Shown in pieces: positions 51,001 to 62,814 of a DNA stretch of 64,000 nucleotides (position 1 is its first letter; every line of letters begins with the position of its first letter). The notes beneath the pieces were generated by a model, which did no database searches, had not been told where the DNA came from, and worked only from the letters and a program-made list of their open reading frames with translations. The stretch spans positions 21,165,726-21,229,725 of the forward strand of contig NC_063448.1 in NCBI RefSeq assembly GCF_020379485.1. The letters run 5' to 3'. Origin of the DNA: Brassica napus. Taxonomy: Eukaryota; Streptophyta; Magnoliopsida; Brassicales; Brassicaceae. The translations under genes were made by a program, and so were the position numbers.

Positions 51001-51292
51001 AACTGGCCCATACACTTAGAGAGAGAGACGGCCCAACCCTAGACAGAGAAAGGCAGCCACGACTTGGAGAGAGAGAGAGAGACGGCCTTGTAGCTTGGAG
51101 AAAAGGAAACCATATTTTTTTTTCCTTGTATTTGTACTCTTTCCATATTATGTATTAGTAGTTTTCCTAATCCTAATTGGTTTAGGTTTTGGATTATTTC
51201 CATATTTCTATATCTTGTAATCCTTATATAAAGAAACACACTTTTGATTAATACACAGAAACTTACGGTTCTAAATCTTAAGTTTCACAACA
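45017..51292 (+). mobile_element. Decayed Ty1/Copia retrotransposon 3
   Basis: LTRs 45017-45387 (371 bp) and 50957-51292 (336 bp) begin TGTTATAAATC and end TTTCACAACA; they differ by a 20 bp internal duplication (TTTAGGATTTGGAT), GA-run length and scattered bases. The primer site after the 5' LTR reads AGTTATCAGCACGACAG, a different tRNA type from elements 1 and 2. The polypurine tract CAAAGGGGAG (50947-50956) precedes the 3' LTR. No matching target duplication is seen (AAAAC and AAGTG), which may mean recombination or rearrangement. Coding sequence is heavily broken. Confidence 0.92.
46878..50794 (+). pseudogene. Copia element 3 gag-pol remnants
   Basis: A start ATG at 46878 follows TTTCCAG, as in elements that splice their leader. 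Gag reads MSKINNLDFVALNLSGDNYL and then TGA where Trp is expected, continues through RYDWMSLRIQDFKSVDEYNL, and shows a zinc knuckle CHRCGISNHWAKNC near 47668. Later pieces include a reverse-transcriptase start near 49620-49720 ([20 protein letters not shown]) and an RNase H end at 50567-50794 (DNAACIAQLKDGYIKGDRTK, NSADLFTKALP). Between them frame breaks are dense. Confidence 0.85.
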
Positions 51293-52286
51293 AAGTGATT
51301 TATTCAAAATTGATCATGTATTCATATTTAATATGTGTGCATTTCGTGAAGATTTTTCACTGTATAGGTTAATATGGCCTATAAGTTAATGATATGCATC
51401 CAATTAGTTTATTTGCATTTCGTGAAGATTTTCTAGTGACAAGTAAAGTAAATTAATATTATTGATTGAATTGGCGTGCAATTTTGGAAGCCGCGTATAT
51501 ATCAAACGGGAAAGATACTTATTTGTTAGCTAATACTCTCTATTTTTATATAGTCGACCATATATATGTTACAAGTGCTCGAATATTTTCAGCGTACTAT
51601 ATAAGTGATGTCATAATCATCTACTCATCTCATATGGTATATTATGTCCATTTAAGAGTTGTAAATTTTTCCACCATTTCAATATACAGTAAAAATTCTA
51701 AAAAATAATAATGTTGAAACTATATTATTTTATTAATTTATTGAATTATTAATTGTTTTAAGAAAATCGTTTTATATTTTTAAAATTTACGATATTATTT
51801 TTTTGTAAACTAAAAAATAGTTGATTTTACTGTTTACTAAAATTTAACTTTCATATAATTTTATTATTTTATTTGTTATTTGATGTATTGAGATATATAT
51901 CATACACCAAATGTATGTTTTAGATATATTTTTAATATATAACATCAAAATATTAAAAAGTCTTTGAAATATAAATAAGCTTCATTGTGAACGTAAAACA
52001 AACAATACAATGTAATCATTTGAACTTATATAAAAAATTATTAATTTATAATTTTAATGGGAATATATTTTTACATGAGATCTTCTAAAAATATTCTTAT
52101 CAATTTGTGTCTTATTTTGAACTGGCTCAATTTTATTACTTTATAATATTTATTAATTTATCTAATCTTAGTTTACAGAATTCTATTGTATATTGCGTCC
52201 GCATTGTATATTACATCTAATTTTTACCGCAAAATAAATTCAACGCAATAATTCATATTATGTTAGGAAAATTTGTTCATCATTTC
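51293..52286. other. AT-rich sequence, probably the body of a Helitron remnant
   Basis: No coding sequence. GCATTTCGTGAAGATTTT occurs twice (51337 and 51412). The segment ends at the Helitron-type 3' terminus below, so it is likely part of that element. Confidence 0.4.
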
Positions 52287-52317
52287 CATTCCGCGCAAAG
52301 CGCAAATCTTTACTTAG
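52287..52317 (+). mobile_element. Probable Helitron 3' terminus
   Basis: CCGCGCAAAGCGC followed by AAATCTTTACTTAG and then T resembles the terminal hairpin and end of the Helitron at 44741 (CCGCGCAAGGCGCGG, ATCTCTAACTAG, T). The last bases are TTAG instead of CTAG. The 5' end was not located; Copia element 3 may be nested in it. Confidence 0.6.
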
Positions 52318-53220
52318 TTGAAATTAATTGTCACAGTTTCATTAGAAGTTTATCAGTGTGTACAAAATTTCATTCTTCACCAATATTAGAGCATCGCCGC
52401 CAATATTCTCACAAATATTGACTGCATATTATTATTTTGTAACAAAAAACTATATAATATTGGCGCCTTTATTTCCATCTTAATTTATGTCATCAGTAAA
52501 CATGTCAGCATTTTAGAAATAATTGCAAAGATTTGATCGACATGATAAATAAAACTCATGCATGGCCGATTTTTTCGACAGAGCCGAAAAAGATATAAGA
52601 AATGAAGAGAAGATTCTATGATTTCAGGCTACCTTACATTTCCCAATAAATAAATGAGACTGCTAATTTTTTAGTTAGATCTGTTCGGTCTTTCCATAGG
52701 TCTTTTTGTTTCGTTTGTTATTCTATTATGGTCTGGTTACCCAGACCACCTCAAGTTTGAGTAATAGAATAGATTTTTAATATCAAAAAAATTATATATA
52801 TATAAATAAAGTTGAACCATTTATAAGATGAGATGCAGAAAATTGATATCTCATAAGTTTCAGAAACCAAAAACTAACATTGCGCTTTCATATCCATCGA
52901 GGCGACCTCATTTTTTCACCCCGTTGAAAACTTTCAGCTAAAGTTTAATCCACATGTATTTTGGTAAAACTCAACAAGTCCATTGTATTAGTTAAACAGT
53001 GGAAAAGAAAATTTCTAACACCTTCATTGATCGTGGTCTTATGCAAATATATTGTCAAACTTGCACATGAGTCATTTCCAAGGCTCCTCGAAAGTATTGT
53101 CTCTCATCACATTTTCACTTATCTAATTACTTTTTCTTTATGATGTTTATCCAGACCCGGTTTAGTCCATTTATGGGCCTTGTGTTTGGAAAATTTTCTC
53201 CTCAAATTATAGTTGTATTA
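52318..53220. other. Intergenic sequence with a possible small MITE
   Basis: Around 52388-52470 the words GCCAATATT and AATATTGGC face each other about 65 bases apart, like a small hairpin element. No gene is recognised. Confidence 0.4.
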
Positions 53221-53934
53221 GAGCCTCTTCAATGGTACTATAATTTTCCCTCTAAAATATAGAATAAAAGTCAATGCAATGGTACATCAAATCTTATACC
53301 AAATCTAGAAAGATGAACAGTGTTATTCCAAATACAGAGTAACACTATTAATTTACTCTATATTTGGAATTGAACTTTTCATTTGCAAAATGATCCCCCT
53401 CTTTTTATAAGTTTTCATTTTCTATTCGAATATAATTATATGTCATATTTTATACATTTGAATATTATAAAATTAATTATGAAATTGGGTGAAACTTTGA
53501 ATGCAATGATACCTTATATAAATAAGAAAGTATATCAACATAATAATTAATAAACTAAAAATACATAAGTAATAGCAAAAACATTTAAAAAACTCAAATT
53601 TAACATATCATTATGATTTAATACTCTAGTAGATCATTTCCAGATCCACCAAGAACATTAAAAATTGTTCAAATGAAGTTGATGAAGAAGGAGCTTGTTG
53701 ATTCATGCCTTTCCTCAAAATTCGTGTTTATTCTCCTTGAACATATTCTCGAATGTTTAGATCTTCTATGAAATTTATGTTCAGAAATAACATTTTATTT
53801 TCTTCTTTGAGCTCCTTCAATGCATAATTCTTACTTTGCATCTCCAAGTGGTGTTGTCTTTATGCACTTGTCTTCTTTATTTGTTCTAGAAGCTGTTGGT
53901 TTCCTTCTTCTAAGGTCTTTATAACAACCGATAT

Positions 53935-54137
53935 TTTTTATTTTTATTTTGATAATCCAGGTAATCCGGACACCCCGGAGGAAACCCGACAAGCGCCTAA
54001 GTACACCTCCGCAGAAGGCATCCTGGAGGGCCGCCTTTTTCACCCCATTTTAATCGACGGTAGCTAGCGGGATTCAAACTCGGGTCCGTATTGGGGCCAA
54101 CGCTCCCTAAAAACCACTGGGCCTTCCTCGCTTGGTT
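53935..54137 (-). mobile_element. tRNA-derived SINE
   Basis: On the minus strand the 203 bp element starts near AACCAAGCGAGGAAGG and has an A box GGCCCAGTGG (54114-54123) and a B box GAGTTTGAATCCC (54069-54081), the internal RNA polymerase III promoter. It ends in an A-rich tail (inverse of TTTTTATTTTTATTTTG, 53935-53951). A 12-base duplication, AACAACCGATAT (53923-53934) and AACAACTGATAT (54138-54149), differs at one base. Length, boxes, tail and duplication all fit a Brassicaceae SINE. Confidence 0.92.
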
Positions 54138-54286
54138 AACAACTGATATTTGATCATCATTCTTTTTTTTTAGTTTGTATTTTTTCACTCCAATTGGTCG
54201 CTGAGATGGAGATCCACCATTAATGTCTTCTTCTTCTAAATTTATAGAAAATAAAGACAAACCTGGATATGCTTGTGTAACATGAT

Positions 54287-55232
54287 TGTGATATTTAAGA
54301 GAACTCAGGTTGTATGTGTGTATGAAACCCAAATGGGTAAAGAGAGAGAGAGCTTGGAAGCGATTTGAGAGAAAGGAAGTTTAATGAGTGTTTGTGTATC
54401 TAAGTGTTTAAGAGATTAGTAACAAGACTGAGAACGTGTATAGAGATTCAGGATGAGAGACTAGAGAGACTAAGAAAGTGTTTTAGATTAGAGAAGGAGA
54501 AGGGAAACCCCCTTACTCACTTAAAGATTACAAAATGATCATAAGAGGCTTATATATGCCTTTACACAACTCAGATCACAAACCTAGATCCTAAGGCTGT
54601 AACTAAAAGATAGATTGAATGGCTAGGATGAGAGAAGAGTGGTCTTTGATGTTCTGGTGATAGCTGGCGACTTTTGACTGAATGGAGAGCTCAGATTGCT
54701 TCATTTGAATGAAGGGAAGAGATTGGTCTTGCTGTAAAGGTAAAGCACCTTTACCTTTCCAGCTTGCACATACAGCTCACTCTTATCCCTTTGGTATATT
54801 CTCCTTGCCTCTCACACTCCCACGGTCACTACAGGAAACTTAACCCGCGCCCACACATTGCACAACTCTGAACAAGGCTGATCCGGGTGATGGCCAGACC
54901 GGATTGGATGTACGGTCGCTGTACGGCCTTGAGGTCCGTACACTCGCCCTATATCTGCACCTTCATCCAAACATCTTCTATGGTTGACCCATACACCTTC
55001 TTGGATCGCCCTTAGGCCGTACCATGGCCGTACTGGCCCTATCTTTGCACAACACTTCCATCTTCTCTCTAACTCCTCCAAAGCCTTCACATGATCAGTC
55101 TAAGTCTTTCCTTGACTTAACTTCACAAGATAACTACTTCAGAACACCTCTGAAGCTTGATTGAACTCTTCTTGACATCTTCTAGAGCTTGCCCTATTAT
55201 TGTACAAGCTCCATCTTCTCTTCAGTTCAACA
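54287..55232 (-). repeat. 3' LTR of the LARD
   Basis: 946 bp, partner of 59367-60310. A 92-codon frame on the minus strand (54812-55090) recurs in the other copy but resembles no protein. Confidence 0.95.
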
Positions 55233-58200
55233 CTCCCCCTCAAGCTTGACTTTAGGAGATCCTAAGCCAAGCTTGGAACTCTGAAGAGTCTCCCTCATTA
55301 AAAACCTTACAAGGAAAACCCATTGGGACAAAACCTTGCAAGGGAAAAAGAGTAGAGCTCTCCAAAGCCTAGGGATTGGCCAGTGAGCTCTTGTGCCTTA
55401 GAACCAATGTGGTTGGACACAAGAAGCTCTGGATCACGGCCTAACAGGTGCAGCAGCTCTTCACAGCTTTGCGCACACTTCACACTTCAGCTTCACCTCT
55501 TCATGGAACCGGTTTGAAGTCTCCCCCTCTCAACTGACTTCTCAGCCATCTTAGAGAAGCTAGGACACGACCAGATCATCTTCAAAACACTAGTGAGGCT
55601 GATCAATACTTCACACCCGGCTTGCCCTCTTCATAGACTAGGTTTAGGGTCTCCCCCTCTCAACAGACTTCATAGCCCCTTTAGAGAAGCTAGGAGATTC
55701 CCCGGAACTGTTTAATGAGGCTACAAGCAATGGTACCTGATACATTATCCCAAAGGTGCATCAGTACCTATCAAAAACAAGAAAATGAATATCCTGCATC
55801 ACACTTGATGCACACAATCCCATAATTCAATCATGATCATCTTAAGTATCTTTTCAAGCACAAGCAGTGAATAAGATGAATGAAAAAGATTGAAGAAAGA
55901 GTTTAAAAAGTCTAAGGGAACTTCTCTTGTGTTTTTGTGAGTTTCCTAACTCGGCCAATGCACCATCTTCATGGAATCATCAACTTCTTGGAAAGGCATA
56001 ATGGATTCATCAGCTTCTCCTCAATCACCTCTCATTGAAGGCGCATTGATGGAGAGCCTTCTTCCTCACTCGCCAAGACTGCTCTGAACAGCCTCTTACC
56101 TAGACACGCCACTGACTTGGTCCGGTTGATGATCCTTTGTAGAAGCCTTTGCAAAGACTTGTTACTGACCATGGATCATATGCATTAAGACTCCCCCTCA
56201 AGCTTAGAACCGAGACTATAAGGAGCTAAGCTTGTGATGATCCTATGCATCTCCATCGTCTAATAACTATCATCTTTCATGATAGCTTTCTTCTTGTGAG
56301 TTTACTCTCTTCCTTAACCAGGAACTAGGGTGTTTGAATCACCATAGAGAGTCTCACAAGACACACCTCTCATTGCATAATGACCCATGCTACACTTCCT
56401 GTAGACTAAGGACTAGATATGTCCAATGGAATTATGCAATGGCCATCTCTCATTGCATACTCAATCACACTACACTTCCTGTAGATTATGGACTAACATG
56501 TCCTAGTGATGATATGCAATGGCGCAAGACCCTTTTCTTTACATTCTTGGTTGTTGGCGAGTTACATGTATCACATTTCCTTGTGTACCTAACACCACCA
56601 CAACTCAATGCAAGATCAGATCATCCCATTGGGATCAAACCAAGATTATCCATCCTGTTTGATCACCAATGCCACAATAATATATAATACTTGAAACAAG
56701 CTAGACAATCAAGACAATCAAGTAAAGACAATCAATTCAGTTTTTTTTTTTTTTAAATGCAACAATAGATGAATGCATTAGGTTACACACTAACTATATG
56801 AATGAAACAGATTCAATCCAAATGGAACACAAGTCTAGATGATACTTATGCAATCAAGGCGACAAGAGTGACTCAATTCATGCTTATGCTCACTAGTTTT
56901 ATCACAGCCAATGATCAAGTAGCTTAGACATACTTCTAAATGCTTATAAGACATCACTGATGGATTTAACTATGGCATAGCAACAATCAGAACTGGACTG
57001 AGTCAAGACAAGAAGATTTCAATTTCTAACAATGACAATGCAAGTTCTATACTTAAGTTCTCTAAATGCAAAGCTTACATCAGTACATTTGCAATTTAGG
57101 CTCATTTTTAAATGCATTACTACATGAATGCACAATCTTAAAGCATTAGCTATATGAATGCAACAGGTTCAATCCATGAGCAATATTAAAGCTATGCACA
57201 ACAGTTTCAATCAAAAACAATGATGCAAGCAACTTAGACAATTTCTAATTTATGCAAGACTTTCATTGATGGATTAAACATAGGCAATAGCATCAGATAA
57301 CACTAGGATTGAACTTAGACAGTATGAGATATGCTTATGTATGCAAAATAACTTATCAATCATGATGCAAGCAGCAGAGACATTCTACTCAATTCTACAA
57401 CACATTCATGATGATTCAAGCTATGACAACATCCAAGACAATGCAATAAACAGAACATGAGATTCTGGGACTCTAGACATTACTTACTATCAATAAGACA
57501 ATGCAGCAGCAAAACAATTTCAATGCAATTAGCCTAGACATTCTACTTAGAAGCTATAAACTCTTAATGGAATTAGGGAAAGCACATAGTATAATCAGGA
57601 GATAAACCTATCAAGACATATTAAGATAGATGAGACTAGGTTTACTCCCTTGTTTAAGGTGATGAGGAGTGGTTCTTAAAGTTGCCACTTGAATCCTCAC
57701 TTCTTCTTCTTCTCTTATTGCAATCACCCTTTTGAATTTGCCACCATGATGGAATGCTTGTGAATGCTTCAGCTACTTCTTCAATCACCTCACAATAGAA
57801 GCCGCCTTGATAGAGTAGCCTTCTTCTTCACACAGCCAAGAGTGCTCTGTCATAGTTTGAGCACCCTCTTGAATAGGCACGCCACTGCCTAGACCCGGTT
57901 AGCTTCTTCTTCAGGTACTTGCAATGTTAAGGAGAAGAACACCAGTGAGTTTTACAACCATCTGTGCTTCTCCCTTTTTGTAACACCTCTCCATTGTACA
58001 CACAATGGGCATCATTCTTTCTCTTTCAACTCGGATTTGATGATGAACTAGGAACACCTTTTGTGAACCTGAAACATCACTCAAACTCTAGCAAAGATAA
58101 GTCACAATTGCATTGGGATCAATCCTTGACTTCATCAAGTTTGATCACCAATGTCTCAAGCTTTATAACATTAGATAGAATCAAGACAATGTCAAGTTCT

Positions 58201-59366
58201 TATCTATGCAAGCAACCATTCTCTAAATACTAAGCAAGACCTTATCAGATTCAAGTCAAAGTATTTAGGCAATTTTATGCAACTTAGATTTTAATCTAAA
58301 TGCAACAATACAAGGCAGTAAGCATTAATCTTAATCAGTTTCTAACTCATGAAAGCAAGCATGCTTAGATAATATAATCTATCATCTTAACAAGACAAGT
58401 TAATTTAGAATTGACATTAAGCATTTAACCATTTTCAATAGTATTGATGTCAAATCTTGATTAATAAATTATCAAGTTTGATTCCCAATATCACAAGCAA
58501 TGCAACAGATATACACAAGAGATTATCAAGTTCTATTCTTTGCAAGCTAAATCTCTAAGTACAAGTAAGATCCTAACAGATTCAAGACAAGTTACTTAGG
58601 CATTCTTAAGAGCTTCTTTACTCAGTACTTCGACATGAATCTAATACTTCAATGTAAGACAGCCACAAGACTATATGCAACGGCTTTAAATTCGGTTTCA
58701 CTCCATGTATGCAAGCAGATTTAATTAATCACAACAAGCATCACTATGAACCGGAGCTAAGCATACTAAACAATTTCAATACCCAAACGAGACTCTTAAA
58801 GTATCCTGGGACAGATTCTAAAGCAACTTCATTTTAGCAATCTTTTAAACAATCCTCAGGTTTCCAATCACATCACAACATCACAACCTGTTCATACACT
58901 CAAGCTTTATACAAGAGAAAGAGATTTCCTTACAGCCAAGGAACTAGTGTTAGTTCCTTGAAACTCCTTAGTACATGGAAAGATCCGAGCTGTTGGTGTC
59001 AACTCCTACATCTCCTTCTTTCATGGACCTTTCTCTTGATCCCACCATGCCTAAGACACCTCCTCTCTTCATTTTTGAGTCGCCATACCAGGTACAAGTT
59101 GAAAGCTTTCACCTTTCTTCTTGGACAGTGAATGGGAATGGCTTGGACATGCTTCCAATGGCCTTCTTTCTTCAGGACGACCATGAGAGAGTGGGGAACG
59201 ACCAAGAACAGCTTCTGGACGCCATTGATGAGCACACCTTCTTCTTGAAGAGGTTGAATAGCCAAATGAACATGAAGCTTCTTCTTGGTTTGGAAATGGC
59301 ATGGGAGTGAGCTTTGAGCTTAGCGGAAGCTGGAACCAAGTTCTAATGAACCTGGCTCTGATACCA
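55233..59366 (-). other. Non-coding interior of the LARD with internal duplications
   Basis: Repeated phrases include ACTCCCCCTCAAGCTT (55232 and 56192), CTCCCCCTCTCAAC (55522 and 55650), a tandem pair of about 95 bp (56362-56520, CTCTCATTGCATA, TACACTTCCTGTAGA), and a block at 55980-56110 (GCGCATTGATGGAGAGCCTTC, GACACGCCACTG) that returns diverged at 57715-57900. Only short frames exist; the longest, 58975-59310 (+), resembles nothing I know. Confidence 0.75.
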
Positions 59367-60310
59367 TGTGATATTTAAGAGAACTCAGGTTGTATGTGTG
59401 TATGAAACCCAAATGGGTATAGAGAGAGAGCTTGGAAGCGATTTGAGAGAAAGGAAGTTTAATGAGTGTTTGTGTGTCTAAGTGTTTAAGAGATTAGTAA
59501 CAAGACTGAGAACGTGTATAGAGATTCAGGATGAGAGACTAGAGAGACTAAGAAAGTGTTTTAGATTAGAGAAGGAGAAGGGAAACCCCCTTACTCACTT
59601 AAAGATTACAAAATGATCATAAGAGGCTTATATATGCCTTTACACAACTCAGATCACAAACCTAGATCCTAAGGCTGTAAATAAAAGATAGATTGAATGG
59701 CTAGGATGAGAGAAGAGTGGTCTTTGATGTTCTGGTGATAGCTGGCGACTTTTGACTGAATGGAGAGCTCAGATTGCTTCATTTGAATGAAGGGAAGAGA
59801 TTGGTCTTGCTGTAAAGGTAAAGCACCTTTACCTTTCCAGCTTGCACATACAGCTCACTCTTATCCCTTTGGTATATTCTCCTTGCCTCTCACACTCCAA
59901 CGGTCACTATAGGAAACTTAACCCGCGCCCACACATTGCACAACTCTGAACAAGGCTGATCCGGGTGATGGCCAGACCGGATTGGATGTACGGTCGCTGT
60001 ACGGCCTTGAGGTCCGTACACTCGCCCTATATCTGCACCTTCATCCAAACATCTTCTATGGTTGACCCATACACCTTCTTGGATCGCCCTTAGGCCGTAC
60101 CATGGCCGTACTGGCCCTATCTTTGCACCACACTTCCATCTTCTCTCTAACTCCTCCAAAGCCTTCACATGATCAGTCTAAGTCTTTCCTTGACTTAACT
60201 TCACAAGATAACTACTTCAGAACACCTCTGAAGCTTGATTGAACTCTTCTTGACATCTTCTAGAGCTTGCCCTATTATTGTACAAGCTCCATCTTCTCTT
60301 CAGTTCAACA
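59367..60310 (-). repeat. 5' LTR of the LARD
   Basis: 944 bp, partner of 54287-55232, next to the primer binding site on the minus strand. Confidence 0.95.
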
Positions 60311-60505
60311 TCAGAAGTAAGATTTTCAGACTCTGAAGATGTATATCCAAAACCGCATAGAGTTATATCTCTTTTAGCAAGATTGGAACCATCTTTAAAT
60401 TTTTCGAAACTCTTGACAAAATTCAATACATGATCAAAGTTCCAACTAGGGTTGTGATTGGGGATTTGACTTTGAAGGCTTTAAGGACTTTATAATTATC
60501 TAAAT

Positions 60506-61290
60506 TTAGGGCTGGGAAAATAAACCGAACCCGAAAATCCGAACCGAATCCGATCCGATAAAAATGAATCCGAACCGATCTGAACCCGACATAAATACCG
60601 AATGGATCTTGTTTTATGGTATTTTGGGTATGGGTATTATCCAAACCGAACCCGTACCTAAATGGATATCCGATAGAACCCGAAAAATTTTAAATCACAA
60701 AAAGAACTTCTACCAAACATGATCTTAATTCCTAATATGTATCCAAAATACTTTAAAATGTTATTGAACTTCTAAAATAATTATCTATTATATGAAGGTT
60801 AATGGTTGAATGTGGCGGTTGAAGCTTGAAGTTTTTAGATTTTGGTTTTGTTTTCATTGAATAATGCTTAGTTTTTGTTTTATGCTTTCATTTATTTGGT
60901 TTTCTTTTTATCAATATCTATGTTTACCTTTCTTATTTTTGAATCGATTTTACTTATGGTTTGACTATTAAAATAGGTACAAATCATGTACTTAAAATCC
61001 GAAGAACTGATTTTACTTATGTTTTGGTTACAAAGTAGGTTTTAATCAGGTATTTTTAAACCGAAGAATCGATTGAGACCCGAACCCGAAAGTACAATGG
61101 GTTATACCGGTTCTTTGAAGATTTACTAATCCCGACCCGAACCCGATAGAACCCGAACCAGTTCCGAACCAAACTTTCATATAACCCGAATGAGGCTGAT
61201 TTTGATAAACCCGAAAAACCGAAACCCGAAAAACTGAAACCCGAATGGATAAAACCGAAACCCGATTGGGACCCCGAATGCCCATGCCTA
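60506..61290. mobile_element. hAT-like non-autonomous element rich in CCGAA words
   Basis: Begins TTAGGGCTGGG and ends CCCATGCCTA, short imperfect inverted ends of hAT type. The eight-base neighbours are ATCTAAAT (60498-60505) and ATCTAAAG (61291-61298), seven of eight matching. Both subterminal zones (60515-60690 and 61070-61290) are packed with AACCCGAA, ACCGAA and AATCCGA words. No protein is encoded. Confidence 0.65.
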
Positions 61291-61660
61291 ATCTAAAGTA
61301 TCTAAAGTCAATAATTTTACCAATCATAATTTGGCTCTCCTAAAATATCTCAAAGCCCCTAAAAACACTCAAAGTCTCAACTTCCATTTTTCCTTCACGT
61401 TTCTTTACTTTCTCTAAAAGGTAGAATTTGTGACTTTTATTTTTTTCTAAAACCACGACCATAAAAGCCACAACCAATATTTTTGTAAAGTCATTAGTTT
61501 AAAAGCCATGGCAGTCAAAGTCCTAAACAATCAAAGCCTAGATTCAAAATTTGGATCTTCTCTTAACATTTCTTTAGATTAATTGATCCGCATATAAGTT
61601 ACAACATAAATAGCAAAATATTTTAAAACATTATATAACTAATAAAATTATATTAATACT

Positions 61661-62814
61661 TGATATACTATAGTTTTTACCATTTTTTAAGCCATAGCAT
61701 AAGTCTTTTATAGGGTATTTATATTATGTTTCAAGTATGTTTTGGGATCTTTTCATGTCTAGGTACATTTTGGAGTATTGTGGAGATCATGGAGCCATTT
61801 AGAGCTTACCGATTGGAAACCCATAGATGTGCAAGAAATCAGAAGTCAAAGTTGATATTTGAAGGGAGTGTCGATCGACACCTTCATGAGTGCAGTCAAC
61901 ACCAATGCGAATTCGCGGACCGAAAATATTTCAAGAATTGCAAGTTTGGCCCAAAAGTTTCTACTAATTACAAAAAGACCTCTGAACGTGTTTTGACCCA
62001 TTTATTTTATTTTATTTTTACAGCCATTGAAAAGGCTAAGATTTTATTATTCTTAAAGAGGTTTTTGGAGAGAGGATCATAAGAATCCTTCAGATATTTG
62101 ATTGGAATTCCAGTATTTCTACTTTATCTATTTTATGCAATTCATTCGTTTATCTCCTGTCTTGCTTGAATATGTCTTAGTAGTTCACTTGTTAGATTTA
62201 GGATTTTCTAGTGTTTTAATGAACTTGCAAAATATAGAACTGCTAGGATAATCATATTGAATCTTTCACATGATTGTTCTAAATGTTTGTTTCTAGAATA
62301 GCTAACTTGAAACATGATCTTAGGAATATCAACAACCGCAATAGTGGGTTTGATACCTTAACTGAATCCTGGTGAGCTAAGTTGATAGATACAACGGGAG
62401 TTGGCTTAGGAATAGTGAACATATCGAATTGGAACATTAATGCTTGTCTTGAATAACTAAATCCACAACAATATTTGGTGTTTGATAATTTAGACATCTG
62501 ATAGTAATTACATGCGAGAGATGGATTACTTACTTATTGAATTCGAGTTCTTGGACTGATCAAAATTAATCCCTAGCATATATAGATTTGAGTTCTGATA
62601 ACCTGTTTGAATTCCCCAAGTACGTATAGTGTTTTCTCTATTTTATTTACAACCGATTTTATTGCTTTATTTACTGCTTTTTATATTTTTCCTAGCTTAA
62701 TCTATAAACCTACAGTCTATTGTGTGATCAACGTTCTCTGTGGATTTGATCCATAAGTTATGCAGTCGATCTCTTATTTAAGAGAATTGTTTTAGGGTAA
62801 TTTGAGCATTATCA
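61661..62814 (-). mobile_element. Solo LTR, 1154 bp, probably Ty3/Gypsy
   Basis: Begins TGATATACTATAG and ends GAGCATTATCA (TG...CA), with a perfect five-base duplication ATACT on both sides (61656-61660 and 62815-62819). The interior has GTGTCGATCGACACC, and AACGTTCTCTGTGGATTTGA near the right end, words I associate with Gypsy-type LTR and leader sequence in Brassicaceae. Only one copy is present and no internal region remains, so it is the product of LTR-LTR recombination. Orientation is uncertain. Confidence 0.82.

Larger units (their letters stand above)
54287..60310 (-). mobile_element. Very young LTR element without coding capacity (LARD)
   Basis: LTRs 54287-55232 (946 bp) and 59367-60310 (944 bp) begin TGTGATATTTAAG and end CAGTTCAACA; by eye only about six substitutions and one short indel separate them (over 99 percent identity). 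On the minus strand the primer site TGGTATCAGAGCC (59354-59366) abuts the 5' LTR, and the polypurine tract TTGAGGGGGAG (55233-55243) abuts the 3' LTR. The 4.1 kb interior has no gag or pol domain. Near the 3' end the inverse of CATTAAAAACCTTACAAGG, as found in Copia 3' regions, suggests a Copia origin. No clear target duplication is found. Confidence 0.92.

Noticed and set aside
58975..59310. A 111-codon frame near the LARD primer site
   Set aside because: Overlapping frames on the other strand are equally open and no gag similarity is seen.
54812..60168. Two nearly identical 92-codon minus-strand frames (54812-55090 and 59890-60168)
   Set aside because: They lie at the same place in the two LTRs and have no recognisable domain; identity reflects the repeat.
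61726..62082. 118-codon frame within the solo LTR
   Set aside because: Entirely inside an LTR with matching target duplication; LTRs of this type often hold chance frames.
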